This document shows, in pieces, positions 1 through 7,826 of a DNA stretch of 41,849 nt. The notes under the pieces are model-generated. The model was not told the origin of the DNA. It saw nothing but the letters and a program-made list of their open reading frames with translations, and made no database searches. Positions within the stretch are counted from its first letter, which is position 1; the number at the start of each line of letters is the position of its first letter. The stretch lies in the NCBI GenBank assembly GCA_028284635.1, contig JANQRJ010000078.1, forward strand, positions 1 to 41,849. Reading direction: 5' to 3'. Made by a program: the position numbers and the translations under genes. This DNA is from Pelagicoccus sp. (GTDB lineage Bacteria; Verrucomicrobiota; Verrucomicrobiia; Opitutales; Opitutaceae).

Positions 1-67
1 GCGCTTGCCGCCGCGCCGCGTTGGTTTGATCCGTTCTCTGCGGCACGGCGGCAAGCGCCGGCCCTAC
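1..67 (-). repeat. REP-type palindrome, GTAG-GGCC family, cut by window edge
   Basis: Read on the minus strand it starts with GTAG (67-64) followed by GGCCGGCGCTTGCCGCCG, and the other arm (GGCGGCAAGCGC) is at the window edge. The arms can pair into a long hairpin. It lies 25 bp past the holA stop and resembles the GTAG-GGCCC repeat near 28.0 kb. The left end is not visible. Confidence 0.6.
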
Positions 68-92
68 ATTTCCACCAGCTAACCAAGGGCAG

Positions 93-1202
93 CTACGCAG
101 CCAAACACCGGATCGCCATCGCTCTCAGAGCTTCCTCCTGTTCGTTCGGCCTTTCCACGATCTCCTCGAACGCGCGGACGAAATCCAGCTGGTGATCAAG
201 CAAGGCCTTGAGCGTGGGCAGCTTTCCCGAGCCGACCAGCTTTCCCATATACCAAAGATTCTGGGTAAAGACATTGAAGCCGCTCTTCTCGGAAAGCCCG
301 TCATAGAATTCCGAATACTTGGCCGCAGCCTTCTCGAACATCGGCTTACTGATGCCGCGACCCCCAGCCTCGATCTCGCCGCCATCCATCAACGACCGAA
401 GTTGGATGAGCAGACGGTTGCGGTTTTGCAGCGACGAGATGATCGGCCGGGCATCGTTGCCCGAGAAGAAGTGGCGGCGCAACGCGGCCAAGGTCCAGTC
501 GATGTCGCGCGAGAAAAAAGCCTCCGTCGTTTCGAAGAAATCTCCTTCGCCAAAACTCGGCGTCAGCTCGGTCACCAGCTTCGCCGTGATCTCCGCGCCC
601 TCCTTGCCCAAATAGGTGCCCAGCTTGCGGACCTCCTCGACTAGCAGACGCGTGTTGCCATTGATCTTGCCGATCAGAGCCTGGGCGGCGTCCTGAGCGA
701 TGGTTACCCCCATGCTCGCGCACTCCGCTTGCAAAGCGGCAAGCAGGGTTTCGACGCCATTGCCTTTGGCATCCATCCCACCCGAAGGGCGATAGTCGCC
801 CGTCTTCTCAAGGTACTTGGCGAAGCGCTTGCGGCGATCCACCGGAGAAGCGGAAATCAGCACGCCAGCCTCATCCGGATTCACTGTATCCAAAATCTCC
901 TTCAAATCCTCGCAGAGCTTCTGCGTGCCTTCGGCGCGACCCATCGGATTGTCCGCCAGAAAGCTCACGTCTTTAAGCCAGACTACGCGCCGTCCGCCAA
1001 ACAAGCCGAGCGTCTGCACCGCGTCGCGAAAGCGATTCACCGCCTCGGCCACCTCGTCGACCTTGCCAGCCCGGCCATTGACGATCTCCACCGAAAAGTC
1101 GTCGGCAACCTCCTGCGTCATCTCCGCCCAGATCCCGCTCGCCAAACGCGATGCCAGGTAGTCGTCCGAACCGGAAACGTAAATGAAAGGAGCTGCTGAC
1201 AT
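93..1202 (-). CDS. holA: DNA polymerase III delta subunit
   Basis: A 369-residue protein, the usual length for HolA, the clamp-loader subunit that opens the beta sliding clamp during replication. The N-terminus has the family's typical opening (FIYVSGSDDYLASRLA). It is followed by an AAA+-like domain without a working Walker A, then the three-helix lid (around GKINGNTRLLVEEVRKL) and the C-terminal helical collar (RPIISSLQNRNRLLIQLRSL). The ATG at 1202 is used; no strong Shine-Dalgarno is visible. It is divergent from the Coa1-like gene with 93 bp between them, and a REP palindrome follows its stop. The function is confidently assigned from the whole-length pattern, although sequence conservation in delta is always low. 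Confidence 0.88.
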   Translation of the reverse strand: MSAAPFIYVSGSDDYLASRLASGIWAEMTQEVADDFSVEIVNGRAGKVDEVAEAVNRFRDAVQTLGLFGGRRVVWLKDVSFLADNPMGRAEGTQKLCEDLKEILDTVNPDEAGVLISASPVDRRKRFAKYLEKTGDYRPSGGMDAKGNGVETLLAALQAECASMGVTIAQDAAQALIGKINGNTRLLVEEVRKLGTYLGKEGAEITAKLVTELTPSFGEGDFFETTEAFFSRDIDWTLAALRRHFFSGNDARPIISSLQNRNRLLIQLRSLMDGGEIEAGGRGISKPMFEKAAAKYSEFYDGLSEKSGFNVFTQNLWYMGKLVGSGKLPTLKALLDHQLDFVRAFEEIVERPNEQEEALRAMAIRCLAA

Positions 1203-1295
1203 GCCACCGAGACAAGCTCAGGCCCCCAGACGAGGAAAGCCAAAAGCGAGAGAATTGACACCGAAAGCGCTTCCCCACCAATCTACTGTCAAAAG

Positions 1296-1727
1296 ATGAG
1301 CGACTCGCGAGACCAACCCGCCAATCCGCCACGCAGCTGGTTGCGACGAAACTGGCTCTGGGCAATGCCCTCCGGCTGCCTCGTCACCCTCGCCATCCTA
1401 GCAGGTGGAATCGCCGTCGTAATCCATCTTGCCTTCTCCATGCTCAAGAACTCCGAGCCCTATGCCTTCGCTCTGGAGCTGGCCCAGGAAAACCCCGAAG
1501 TCCAAGCCGCCCTCGGCACGCCCATCGAAGCAGGCTACCTGGCAACCGGAAGAATCGATCTGGAAAACGACACCGGAGAAGCAGCGATCAACATCCCCAT
1601 CTCCGGCCCCATCGGCTCCGGCATCATCTACCTCGAAGGCGAAAAGATCGACGGCAAATGGACTTACACCACCCTCGTCGTCGAACTCGACGAAACGCTA
1701 GAGCGCATCCGGCTGGCAGACGAGTGA
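1296..1727 (+). CDS. Coa1-like membrane-anchored protein
   Basis: A 143-residue protein with a short charged N-terminus, one membrane helix (about residues 22-48, with AMPSGCLVTLAILAGG), and a small outside domain. The domain reads SEPYAFALELAQENPEVQAALG, then an AGYLATGRIDLENDTGEAAI stretch, GPIGSG and KWTYTTLVVEL. This order (helix, paired SxxY and NPxVxxxLG, GxAxxxxxIxGpxGsG, W-Y-x-L-x-V) is that of the cytochrome oxidase assembly factor 1 family, whose bacterial members are mostly uncharacterised. It stands alone, so the context gives no partner, and a role in oxidase assembly is only a family name. It is followed by a REP pair and the convergent UbiB-like gene. Confidence 0.62.
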   Translation: MSDSRDQPANPPRSWLRRNWLWAMPSGCLVTLAILAGGIAVVIHLAFSMLKNSEPYAFALELAQENPEVQAALGTPIEAGYLATGRIDLENDTGEAAINIPISGPIGSGIIYLEGEKIDGKWTYTTLVVELDETLERIRLADE

Positions 1728-1736
1728 CACCTGCCG

Positions 1737-1818
1737 GTAGCGCGGAGCTTCAGCCCGCGTCCGCGAAATATCGATCCTGCAATTTCTTCTGTGGACGCGG
1801 GCTGAAGCTCCGCGCTAC
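1737..1818. repeat. REP pair, GTAG-CGCGGAGC family
   Basis: Two inverted copies of GTAG + CGCGGAGCTTCAGCCCGCG face each other (left GTAG 1737-1740, right CTAC 1815-1818). Each copy folds alone into a bulged hairpin and the pair folds into one long stem. The spacer carries GATCCTGCAA (1773-1782), a motif seen in other REP spacers here. It sits between two convergent genes and could serve both as a terminator. Confidence 0.85.
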
Positions 1819-1826
1819 CGGTGCCC

Positions 1827-3485
1827 CTACTTCGGCGGCCCACGCAGGATATCGAAGGCCACATAGATCCCCAGAAGAAACGAAAGCACGTAGCCCACGA
1901 TTCCCAGTATCGGAAATCCAAATACGATAGGTGGTACGCCGGAGGTCACGATAAGCGAAGATGCCACCAGGAGGCAGCCGATGATGATGCCAAGGGTTAT
2001 CTTATTGCTCGCATCGCTGATCGCTTCGTCCAGATCTTCCAGTCCTCTGTGATGCAGATTGAGCTTCAACTGGCCCTTTTCCGCTCGCTTGAGCAAGCGA
2101 AGGGCTTCCTCGGGAATGGACTTCATCTGCTCGAGCCCGATGAAAAGCGCGTCCCTCAACCCCGTCGCCGCACGCTTCGGGCTTCGACGCTCGCGTATCA
2201 GTTCCTTGAGCACGGGCTCGAATTCGCCCTTCAAATTGTAATCCGCGTCGAGCTTCGTCCCCATTTCCTCGATACAGAGAATGGCCTTGGCCATCAAAGA
2301 GTAGTCGCGGGCTAGGTCCACTCCATTGCGTCCGAATACGTAGAGCAGTTTTATAATCGCCCGACCGACGTCGCCTTCGCCCGTCACCGGATCGTAGTGC
2401 TCGCTGATCGCCAGATTCACGTCGCGCTCCATGCTGCGACGATCGATCGCCTCGCCCGAATCGGCCAGGCTGATGGCGATGCGCGTAACCGCCTCGGCAT
2501 CCGCCTTCACGAAGGCGAGAAAGAGATCCACCAGCCCATAGCGCATACGCTGGGTGAGCTGTCCCGTCATGCCCCAGTCTAGCAGACAGAGGCGTCCGTC
2601 CGCCAACACTCGCAAGTTGCCCGCGTGCGGATCGGCATGGAAGTAGCCGAGGATGAGGATCTGGTTGAAAAGCGACTTCGACCCGCTGCGGGCCAGGTTG
2701 CGAGCCTGTTCGCTATCCGGGTCGATCTCGTCGAGCCCCCGCCCCTCGATCCACTCCATCACCAGCACGCGGCGAGAGCTCAGTTCGCTAAAGACTTCCG
2801 GAGCCATCACCTCTTCCGGATGAGCGTTGCGGGCGGCGAAGAAATCCAGACTGCGAGCCTCCCGCCGAAAATCGAGCTCCCGCTCCAGACTCTCCCTCAT
2901 CGCCTCGACCACCGCCGGGAGGTTCACCGGCTTCAGATCCTCCACCCGCTCGTGCGCCTGCTCCGCAAACCACATGAGAATACCCAAGTCCGCGTCGATC
3001 ACCTTCTCTAGTCCAGGACGCTGCACCTTCACCGCAACCTCCATGCCATTCGCCCTCAGACGGGCCCTGTGCACCTGGGCCATCGAGGCGCCGGCGGTCG
3101 CCGTCTCCTCGAACTCCGAAAACACGCTCTCCAAGCTCTGTCCCAAACCCTCTTCGACAATCGGTCGTATCGATTCGAAGGATACAGGCGGCACCTGCTC
3201 CCGCAACTTGCGCAGTTCCACGATCAAAGCCTCCGGAATCACGTCCGGCCGCATGCTGAGCAGCTGGCCGATCTTGACGAAGGTAGGCCCCAGCTGCTCC
3301 GCCACCATACGCGTACGCTGCCACTGGTTGTAGCGAGGCGTGCTGGCTCCGCCAAACGCCTTAAGCAAACGCGGCGGCAGGTCGAGCTTCTGCAGCAGAT
3401 CAGCAAAACCGTTGCGGGCCAGCACAGTCACGATCTCCTTGGCCCGCACCGCGTTGTGCAGAAACTCGATGGGTTTAAGCGCCAT
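1827..3485 (-). CDS. UbiB/AarF (ABC1) family atypical kinase
   Basis: A 552-residue member of the UbiB/ADCK family, atypical kinase-like ATPases needed for quinone biosynthesis or lipid handling at the membrane. Visible are the family KxGQ motif (KIGQ, about 71-74), the small-residue nucleotide loop (TAGASMAQVH in place of the usual AAASIAQVH), the lysine in VAVKVQRPG, the HADPHAGN catalytic loop and the metal-binding LLDWGMTG (Asp-Trp-Gly where most members have Asp-Phe-Gly). Two membrane helices end the protein (about 495-545), as in UbiB. No ubiquinone or menaquinone gene is next to it, so the exact pathway cannot be named. It is convergent with the Coa1-like gene, and a REP pair lies upstream of its start. 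Confidence 0.85.
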   Translation of the reverse strand: MALKPIEFLHNAVRAKEIVTVLARNGFADLLQKLDLPPRLLKAFGGASTPRYNQWQRTRMVAEQLGPTFVKIGQLLSMRPDVIPEALIVELRKLREQVPPVSFESIRPIVEEGLGQSLESVFSEFEETATAGASMAQVHRARLRANGMEVAVKVQRPGLEKVIDADLGILMWFAEQAHERVEDLKPVNLPAVVEAMRESLERELDFRREARSLDFFAARNAHPEEVMAPEVFSELSSRRVLVMEWIEGRGLDEIDPDSEQARNLARSGSKSLFNQILILGYFHADPHAGNLRVLADGRLCLLDWGMTGQLTQRMRYGLVDLFLAFVKADAEAVTRIAISLADSGEAIDRRSMERDVNLAISEHYDPVTGEGDVGRAIIKLLYVFGRNGVDLARDYSLMAKAILCIEEMGTKLDADYNLKGEFEPVLKELIRERRSPKRAATGLRDALFIGLEQMKSIPEEALRLLKRAEKGQLKLNLHHRGLEDLDEAISDASNKITLGIIIGCLLVASSLIVTSGVPPIVFGFPILGIVGYVLSFLLGIYVAFDILRGPPK

Positions 3486-3508
3486 CTATAACTCTAGCCC
3501 CACATCCT

Positions 3509-3634
3509 GTAGCCGCGTTCGTGAGTACTGAGGCGACAGCCGACAAAGTAGCGGAAAACACGCGAAAAACATGCGTTTCTCGTCTCGCGCTAGGGACATC
3601 CACATGTTTTCCGCGTTCTCACGAACGCGGCTAC
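3509..3634. repeat. REP pair, GTAG-CCGCGTTC family
   Basis: A left copy (GTAG 3509-3512 + CCGCGTTCGTGAG, then diverged) and a right inverted copy ending CTAC (3631-3634) preceded by GAACGCGG. The spacer holds a second, weaker inverted repeat (GGAAAACACGCG against CATGTTTTCCGCG). It lies between the UbiB-like gene and the phasin-like gene, both on the minus strand. Confidence 0.75.
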
Positions 3635-3657
3635 ATTGGGCGACAGCCATACGCCCG

Positions 3658-3990
3658 TCAGGAGCCCTTCTCCTCCGTCGCCAAAGCAGCTTCCTGGGCA
3701 GCCAAACGCGCCTCCAAGGTCGCGACCTTCGACTCCAGGTTCTCGATACGCTCGGCCTGGCCCTTACCCAGCTTGGCCAGCAGGGAGTTGAAGCTGGACT
3801 CCAGAGACTTGGACGCCTCCTCGAACTCCTTCTTGCCCTCCTCTGAAATCCGCTGGGCAGCTTCCTTGGCATCGCTCGCCGAGAGCTTCCCTTTCTCTAC
3901 CAGTTCGTTCAAGGCCTTCTCGGCCTTTTCCGTGGTGATCGCCGCGGCGCCAACCCCGGCCAGTACAGCTTTCTTGATAACCTCGATCAT
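3658..3990 (-). CDS. Phasin-like coiled-coil protein
   Basis: A small protein of 110 residues starting MIEVIKKAVLAGVGAA at the ATG at 3990. That start is preferred over one 14 codons upstream because it begins the conserved hydrophobic helix and has GAGG directly before it. A hydrophobic N-terminal helix (about 5-17) is followed by a segment TEKAEKALNELVEKGKLS and a long heptad-like coiled coil to the C-terminus (ERIENLESKVATLEARLAAQ). This layout is that of the short 'polyhydroxyalkanoate synthesis regulator phasin' family. No PHA synthase is nearby, so a link to storage granules is only suggested. It is divergent from the phosphatase gene with about 90 bp between them. Confidence 0.68.
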   Translation of the reverse strand: MIEVIKKAVLAGVGAAAITTEKAEKALNELVEKGKLSASDAKEAAQRISEEGKKEFEEASKSLESSFNSLLAKLGKGQAERIENLESKVATLEARLAAQEAALATEEKGS

Positions 3991-4080
3991 AGCCTCGAAC
4001 CTAGTCCTCCGAATCCCAAGTCGCAAACACAATCTGGCGCGTTGAAATCGCCCACGCTTCGCCTACTCTGCCCCGAAAAA

Positions 4081-4563
4081 ATGAAGAATCCCAGTCCCGC
4101 CATCACTTCTCTGCTCTTCGTCTGCATGGGAAACATCTGCCGCTCGCCCGCCGGGGAAAACGTCATGCGGAAGCTGCTCCAGGACGAAGGCCTCGACGAC
4201 CACGTGCTCTGCGACTCCGCAGGCACCATAGGCTACCATGCCGGCAATCCCCCAGACGCTCGCATGAGTTCTGCCGGTCGCAAGCGCGGCCTGCCCATGA
4301 GCGGTTCAGCCCGACAGGTCGCCGCCCAGGACCTGGACCGCTTCGACCTGATTCTCGCCATGGACGAGGCAAACCATCAGGATCTCATGGCACTCGCCAC
4401 CGACGAAAACCGCCACAAGGTCAAACGCTTCTGCGACTACTGTGTCCAACATTCGGATACAGAAGTGCCCGACCCGTACTACGGCGGCAGTCAAGGCTTC
4501 GAACACGTCCTCGACCTGCTCGAAGACGGCTGCGCCCAAATCCTCGCGGAAATCAAAAAGTAG
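4081..4563 (+). CDS. Low-molecular-weight phosphotyrosine / ribulosamine-5-phosphate phosphatase
   Basis: A 160-residue protein from the ATG at 4081, chosen because it places the P-loop at the family's usual distance from the N-terminus; an in-frame ATG at 4042 would add 13 residues without family similarity. The P-loop C-MGNIC-R-SP (Cys15 to Arg21) supplies the nucleophile and phosphate cradle, and DPYYGG near residue 130 supplies the general acid Asp. The next gene is a fructosamine-kinase homologue. LMW phosphatases of this class are known to remove the 5-phosphate from ribulosamine-5-phosphate adducts before such kinases act, so protein deglycation is a reasonable alternative to tyrosine dephosphorylation. 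Its TAG stop is part of a REP element. Confidence 0.88.
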   Translation: MKNPSPAITSLLFVCMGNICRSPAGENVMRKLLQDEGLDDHVLCDSAGTIGYHAGNPPDARMSSAGRKRGLPMSGSARQVAAQDLDRFDLILAMDEANHQDLMALATDENRHKVKRFCDYCVQHSDTEVPDPYYGGSQGFEHVLDLLEDGCAQILAEIKK

Positions 4564-4586
4564 CGCGGAGCTTTAGCCCGCGTCCT
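4560..4586 (+). repeat. Single REP, GTAG-CGCGGAGC family, overlapping a stop codon
   Basis: GTAG (4560-4563) followed by CGCGGAGCTTTAGCCCGCG. The TAG of GTAG is the stop codon of the phosphatase gene. Only one copy is present, without an inverted partner, in the 74-bp gap before the kinase gene. Confidence 0.8.
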
Positions 4587-4637
4587 CAATGCAAGATCAA
4601 TCCCTCGACGGACCGCCGGGCCGTCCGAACAGCTTCC

Positions 4638-5507
4638 ATGACCGACCAGTCCCACATCGAAGCCGCAATCGCCGACGCCACGAACGAGCCCTTCCACCTC
4701 GCCCACAGCCAGCCCATCGGCGGAGGCTGCATCAGCCAGGCCCAACGCATCTCCGACAGCAAACGCAGCTTCTTTCTGAAGACGAACGCCCTCGCGTTCC
4801 GCGAGAACTTCGCTGCTGAAGCGCTCGGCCTCGAGGAACTCGGCGACAGCGGAACCATTCGCGTCCCGGAGGTCGTCGCCCAAACGGAATCCGCCACCCA
4901 ATCGTATCTCATTCTCGAATACATCGAGTCCAAACCGCCTCAGCAAGCCAGCTGGACCAAGCTCGGCCAGCAGCTAGCCGATCTGCACGCGATCGAACAA
5001 GCCCGATTCGGCTGGACGCGAGACAACTTCATCGGAGCTTCCCCGCAAGGAAATCCCGTATCCGAAAACTGGATCGACTTCTTCCGAACGGCCCGACTCG
5101 AACCCATGCTGCAGCTCTGCCGAAAGCGAGGATTCGCCCTTCGAAGCGAGGCCAAACTGCTCGACGCCTTGCCAGAGCTCCTCGAAGGCCACACCCCAAA
5201 ACCCTCTTTGCTGCACGGCGACCTCTGGTCCGGCAACGTCGCCTTCGATGCGGACGGACAGCCATTTCTCTTCGACCCTGCCTGCTACTGGGGCGACCGC
5301 GAAGCCGACCTCGCCTTCACCGAATTCTTCGGCGGCTTCCCCCCTGACTTCTACGCCGCCTACCAAGCCGAGGCTTCCCTCGCCTCCGGCTACCACCGCC
5401 GCAAGACCCTCTACAACCTCTACCACTGCCTCAACCACGTCTGCCTCTTCGGAGGCAGTTATGCGGCCCAAGCCCAGACCATGGCCGACCAGCTCCTCCA
5501 CCTGTAG
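4638..5507 (+). CDS. Fructosamine/ribulosamine 3-kinase family protein
   Basis: A 289-residue aminoglycoside-phosphotransferase-fold kinase. Features in order: the glycine-rich start PIGGGCISQA, a catalytic lysine segment (FFLKTNA), the hinge LILEYIE, and the FN3K-type catalytic motif HGDLWSGN with metal-binding FDPACYWGDREAD near residues 193-225. This HGDLWSGN ... DP..YWGDRE.D combination is specific for the fructosamine-3-kinase family, whose bacterial members mostly phosphorylate ribulosamines and erythrulosamines on proteins, causing the sugar to fall off. Placement directly after an LMW phosphatase supports a two-enzyme deglycation pair. Its stop codon is the TAG of another REP. Confidence 0.88.
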   Translation: MTDQSHIEAAIADATNEPFHLAHSQPIGGGCISQAQRISDSKRSFFLKTNALAFRENFAAEALGLEELGDSGTIRVPEVVAQTESATQSYLILEYIESKPPQQASWTKLGQQLADLHAIEQARFGWTRDNFIGASPQGNPVSENWIDFFRTARLEPMLQLCRKRGFALRSEAKLLDALPELLEGHTPKPSLLHGDLWSGNVAFDADGQPFLFDPACYWGDREADLAFTEFFGGFPPDFYAAYQAEASLASGYHRRKTLYNLYHCLNHVCLFGGSYAAQAQTMADQLLHL

Positions 5508-5527
5508 CCGCGTTTGTGAAAACGCGG
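5504..5527 (+). repeat. Single REP, GTAG-CCGCGTTT family, overlapping a stop codon
   Basis: GTAG (5504-5507) followed by the perfect hairpin CCGCGTTT-GTGA-AAACGCGG (5508-5527). The TAG is the stop codon of the kinase gene. It lies 60 bp before uppP and may act as a transcript-stabilising hairpin. Confidence 0.82.
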
Positions 5528-5587
5528 AACAATACCCGCCCAATTTTGCGATTCACACGCGGACCTTAGGCAGCCACAGTCCCGGCC

Positions 5588-6376
5588 ATGTCTCTTCTAG
5601 AAGCCATCATCCTCGGCATCATCCAAGGTCTCACCGAGTTTCTGCCGGTAAGCAGCAGTGGGCATCTGGAGCTCGGCAAAGCCATTCTCGGCCTCGAGGC
5701 CAAGGAGGACGTGACCTTCTCAGTCGTGGTTCACGGCGCGACCGTGCTTTCGACGATCGTCATCTTCTGGAAGGACATTCTGGGCCTGCTTGGCGGGCTC
5801 GGCAAAAAGGGCTGGAACGACGAAAAGAGCTTCATCGGGCTTCTCCTCGTTTCCTCCATCCCGGTCGTGATCATCGGCCTGTTCTTCAAGGATCAAGTGG
5901 AAAGCCTCTTCAACGGAAACGTCCTGCTCGTCGGCGGGATGCTGCTGTTCACCGGGGGCTTGCTCGCCTTCACCTACTACGCCCCAAAGGAGGGTGGGCC
6001 CGTCACCTTGCGCTCCGCCCTGATCATCGGCGTCGCCCAAGCCATCGCCGTCGTACCGGGCATCTCGCGCTCCGGCTCGACCATAGCCACCGGACTGCTG
6101 CTAGGCGTCGACAAGAACAAGGTAGCCCGCTTCTCCTTTCTCATGGTCCTGATCCCGATCATCGGAGCGAACGCCAAAGACGTAGTTGACGGCGGCATAG
6201 CGGAGAGCTCCGTCGCGGCGCTGCCCCTCGCCGCCGGCTTCATCGCCGCCTTCATATCCGGCGCCTTAGCCTGCCGCTGGATGATCGCAATAGTGACCAA
6301 GGGCAAGCTGATCTACTTCGCCCTGTACTGTTTCGCCGCTGGCCTCGTCGCCATCGGAGCCCACTACTTGGGTTAA
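5588..6376 (+). CDS. uppP: Undecaprenyl-diphosphatase (bacitracin resistance)
   Basis: A 262-residue polytopic membrane protein with both family signatures: GLTEFLPVSSSGH near residues 15-27, holding the catalytic glutamate and serines, and PGISRSGSTIATG near residues 155-167, holding the catalytic arginine. About eight hydrophobic segments follow the BacA/UppP topology. It releases phosphate from undecaprenyl diphosphate so that the lipid carrier can be reused for peptidoglycan and other envelope polymers. It is followed after 30 bp by purN on the same strand; the two have no shared pathway, so this is probably positional. Confidence 0.95.
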   Translation: MSLLEAIILGIIQGLTEFLPVSSSGHLELGKAILGLEAKEDVTFSVVVHGATVLSTIVIFWKDILGLLGGLGKKGWNDEKSFIGLLLVSSIPVVIIGLFFKDQVESLFNGNVLLVGGMLLFTGGLLAFTYYAPKEGGPVTLRSALIIGVAQAIAVVPGISRSGSTIATGLLLGVDKNKVARFSFLMVLIPIIGANAKDVVDGGIAESSVAALPLAAGFIAAFISGALACRWMIAIVTKGKLIYFALYCFAAGLVAIGAHYLG

Positions 6377-6406
6377 AATGGCGAAGAGAATTCGAGATAC
6401 TCAGCC

Positions 6407-7015
6407 ATGGTGAAAATCGCTTTCCTCGCATCGCACGGCGGCAGCAACATGCAAGCCATCCTCGACGGCTGCGCTAGCGGCGCCATAGCGGCCGACCCCG
6501 CCCTACTGATCTGCAACAACCCAGGCGCCGGCGCTCTGCAGCGAGCCGAGCGTCACGGCATGCCGGCCCAAGTGCTCAACGCAAGAAGCCACCCCGAGCC
6601 AGCAGCCCTCGACTTCGCGATCCGAGACGCCCTGAGCGCCGCCGGAACGGAACTCGTCATCCTGGCCGGCTACATGAAGAAAATCGGCCCGGCGACACTT
6701 GCCCACTACCGAGACCGCATCCTGAACATCCACCCGGCACTCCTGCCGAAATTCGGCGGTCGCGGCATGTACGGCATGCATGTGCACGAGGCCGTGATCG
6801 CCGCAGGCGAAGCCGAGTCCGGCGCCACCGTGCACCTTGTCAACGAAGTCTACGACGACGGCCCTATTCTCCAGCAAGCACGCGTGCCCGTCCTACCTGA
6901 CGACACGCCCGAGAGCCTGCAGGCCCGCGTGCTGAAACAAGAGCACCTGCTCTACGCCGACACCCTCGCCAAAATCGCCCGAGGAGAGATCACGCTGCCC
7001 AAACCTGCTGGTTGA
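6407..7015 (+). CDS. purN: Phosphoribosylglycinamide formyltransferase
   Basis: A 202-residue GAR transformylase that transfers the formyl group of 10-formyl-tetrahydrofolate in step 3 of purine synthesis. The N-terminus has the phosphate-binding loop SHGGSNMQAI (the common form has SGxGSN). Catalytic residues are recognisable as Asn107 and His109 in ILNIHPALLP and Asp150 in VYDDGPIL. Length and full-length pattern are normal for PurN. The gene is convergent with the antitoxin gene, leaving only 9 bp between the two stop codons, so any terminator must overlap coding sequence. Confidence 0.94.
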   Translation: MVKIAFLASHGGSNMQAILDGCASGAIAADPALLICNNPGAGALQRAERHGMPAQVLNARSHPEPAALDFAIRDALSAAGTELVILAGYMKKIGPATLAHYRDRILNIHPALLPKFGGRGMYGMHVHEAVIAAGEAESGATVHLVNEVYDDGPILQQARVPVLPDDTPESLQARVLKQEHLLYADTLAKIARGEITLPKPAG

Positions 7016-7024
7016 ACGAAAGAG

Positions 7025-7351
7025 CTAGGACTCAAGCAACGCCTCTGGATGCTTCCTAGCAATCTGGAGCAGGCGTAAAGCGGCACCAGACGGGCGGCGC
7101 CTCCCCTTTTCCCAGCTGACTGCCGTAACCGTCGGAACGTTGAGCAGTCGAGCGAAAACCGGCTGGCTAACATTCAGGGATTGCCGAGCAGCGGCGATCT
7201 CCTCAGGCGTAACCTCGGGAGCTGGGTCAGGCAAGCTGACCTCGGTCGTGCGCAAGGTCACCTTGCGCTTGCCCTTGACGTGATCCTTCACGTCTTCGAC
7301 GGAAGCGATCAGGTCATCGGCGTTGAACTCGATCTCTTTTGCTTTTGTCAT
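7025..7351 (-). CDS. HigA/NadS-type helix-turn-helix antitoxin
   Basis: A 108-residue protein from the ATG at 7351. This start is preferred over the ATG at 7372 because a good AAGGAG lies about 8 nt upstream. The C-terminal half is an XRE-type helix-turn-helix (ARQSLNVSQPVFARLLNVP, then SWEKGRRRPSGAALRLLQIA), the form found in antitoxins encoded downstream of RelE/HigB toxins. The N-terminal part is charged and probably wraps the toxin. It overlaps the toxin gene by 38 bp, the usual tight coupling. It likely represses its own operon through the HTH. Confidence 0.85.
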   Translation of the reverse strand: MTKAKEIEFNADDLIASVEDVKDHVKGKRKVTLRTTEVSLPDPAPEVTPEEIAAARQSLNVSQPVFARLLNVPTVTAVSWEKGRRRPSGAALRLLQIARKHPEALLES

Positions 7352-7694
7352 TCTTAAGTCTCCTTTTCTCATAGTGCTCCTTTATCTCCTCGACCGCCTT
7401 CGCCAGCCGTTTCTTCTGCTCGGGGCTCATATCCTCGACGTCACCCTTGGTGTAAGCGTAGAAGAGGTACACAATACCATCGAGAGGAAGAAGGAGATAG
7501 ATCATCCGAGCCCCTCCTCGCTTCCCTTTGCCTTTCGCGCCATGGCGGACCTTGCGAAGTCCACCAAGTCCGGGGATGACGTCCCCGGCTTCGGGACTCG
7601 CTGCTAGATCCTGTTGGAATCGGGCATACTCGTCATCCGCCATCAAGGCAGCTATCTGTTTGGTAAAGCTTGGATGCTCGACGAAGGTCAGCAT
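7314..7694 (-). CDS. RelE/HigB-family toxin
   Basis: A 126-residue protein of the RelE/ParE superfamily. The start MLTFVEHPSFTKQIAALMAD, the central GLGGLRKVRHGAKGKGKRGG and the strand ARMIYLLLP..GIVYLFYAYTKGD are typical of HigB-2/RelE-like mRNA interferases encoded before an HTH antitoxin. The C-terminal basic tail (KRRLKNDKSKRDRVQRR) is somewhat long and encodes the overlap with the antitoxin start. The predicted activity is ribosome-dependent mRNA cleavage. Start choice at 7694 rests on the family N-terminus. Reading frame and key basic residues are intact, so it is probably functional. Confidence 0.86.
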   Translation of the reverse strand: MLTFVEHPSFTKQIAALMADDEYARFQQDLAASPEAGDVIPGLGGLRKVRHGAKGKGKRGGARMIYLLLPLDGIVYLFYAYTKGDVEDMSPEQKKRLAKAVEEIKEHYEKRRLKNDKSKRDRVQRR

Positions 7695-7826
7695 TTTTAA
7701 TGCCTTACCATGTAATATCTTTTTGTCGAGTGAAGATTATAGGAAGATTCGCTTCCCTTCTCTTGTCCGATCTTTGACGGCGGCAGCGATTAGGAGGAGG
7801 ATTAGCTCGAATCCTTTTAAAAACAG

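Noticed and set aside
1256-1261. TTGACA before the Coa1-like gene
   Set aside because: No -10 sequence at 16-18 bp; the nearest AT-containing hexamer is too far and would leave almost no leader.
5248-6189. 313-codon plus-strand frame rich in Arg, Ser and His
   Set aside because: Spans the end of the kinase gene, a REP and uppP in the wrong frame.
7016-7024. Terminator between purN and the antitoxin gene
   Set aside because: Only 9 bp separate the two stop codons and no hairpin with a T run is seen.
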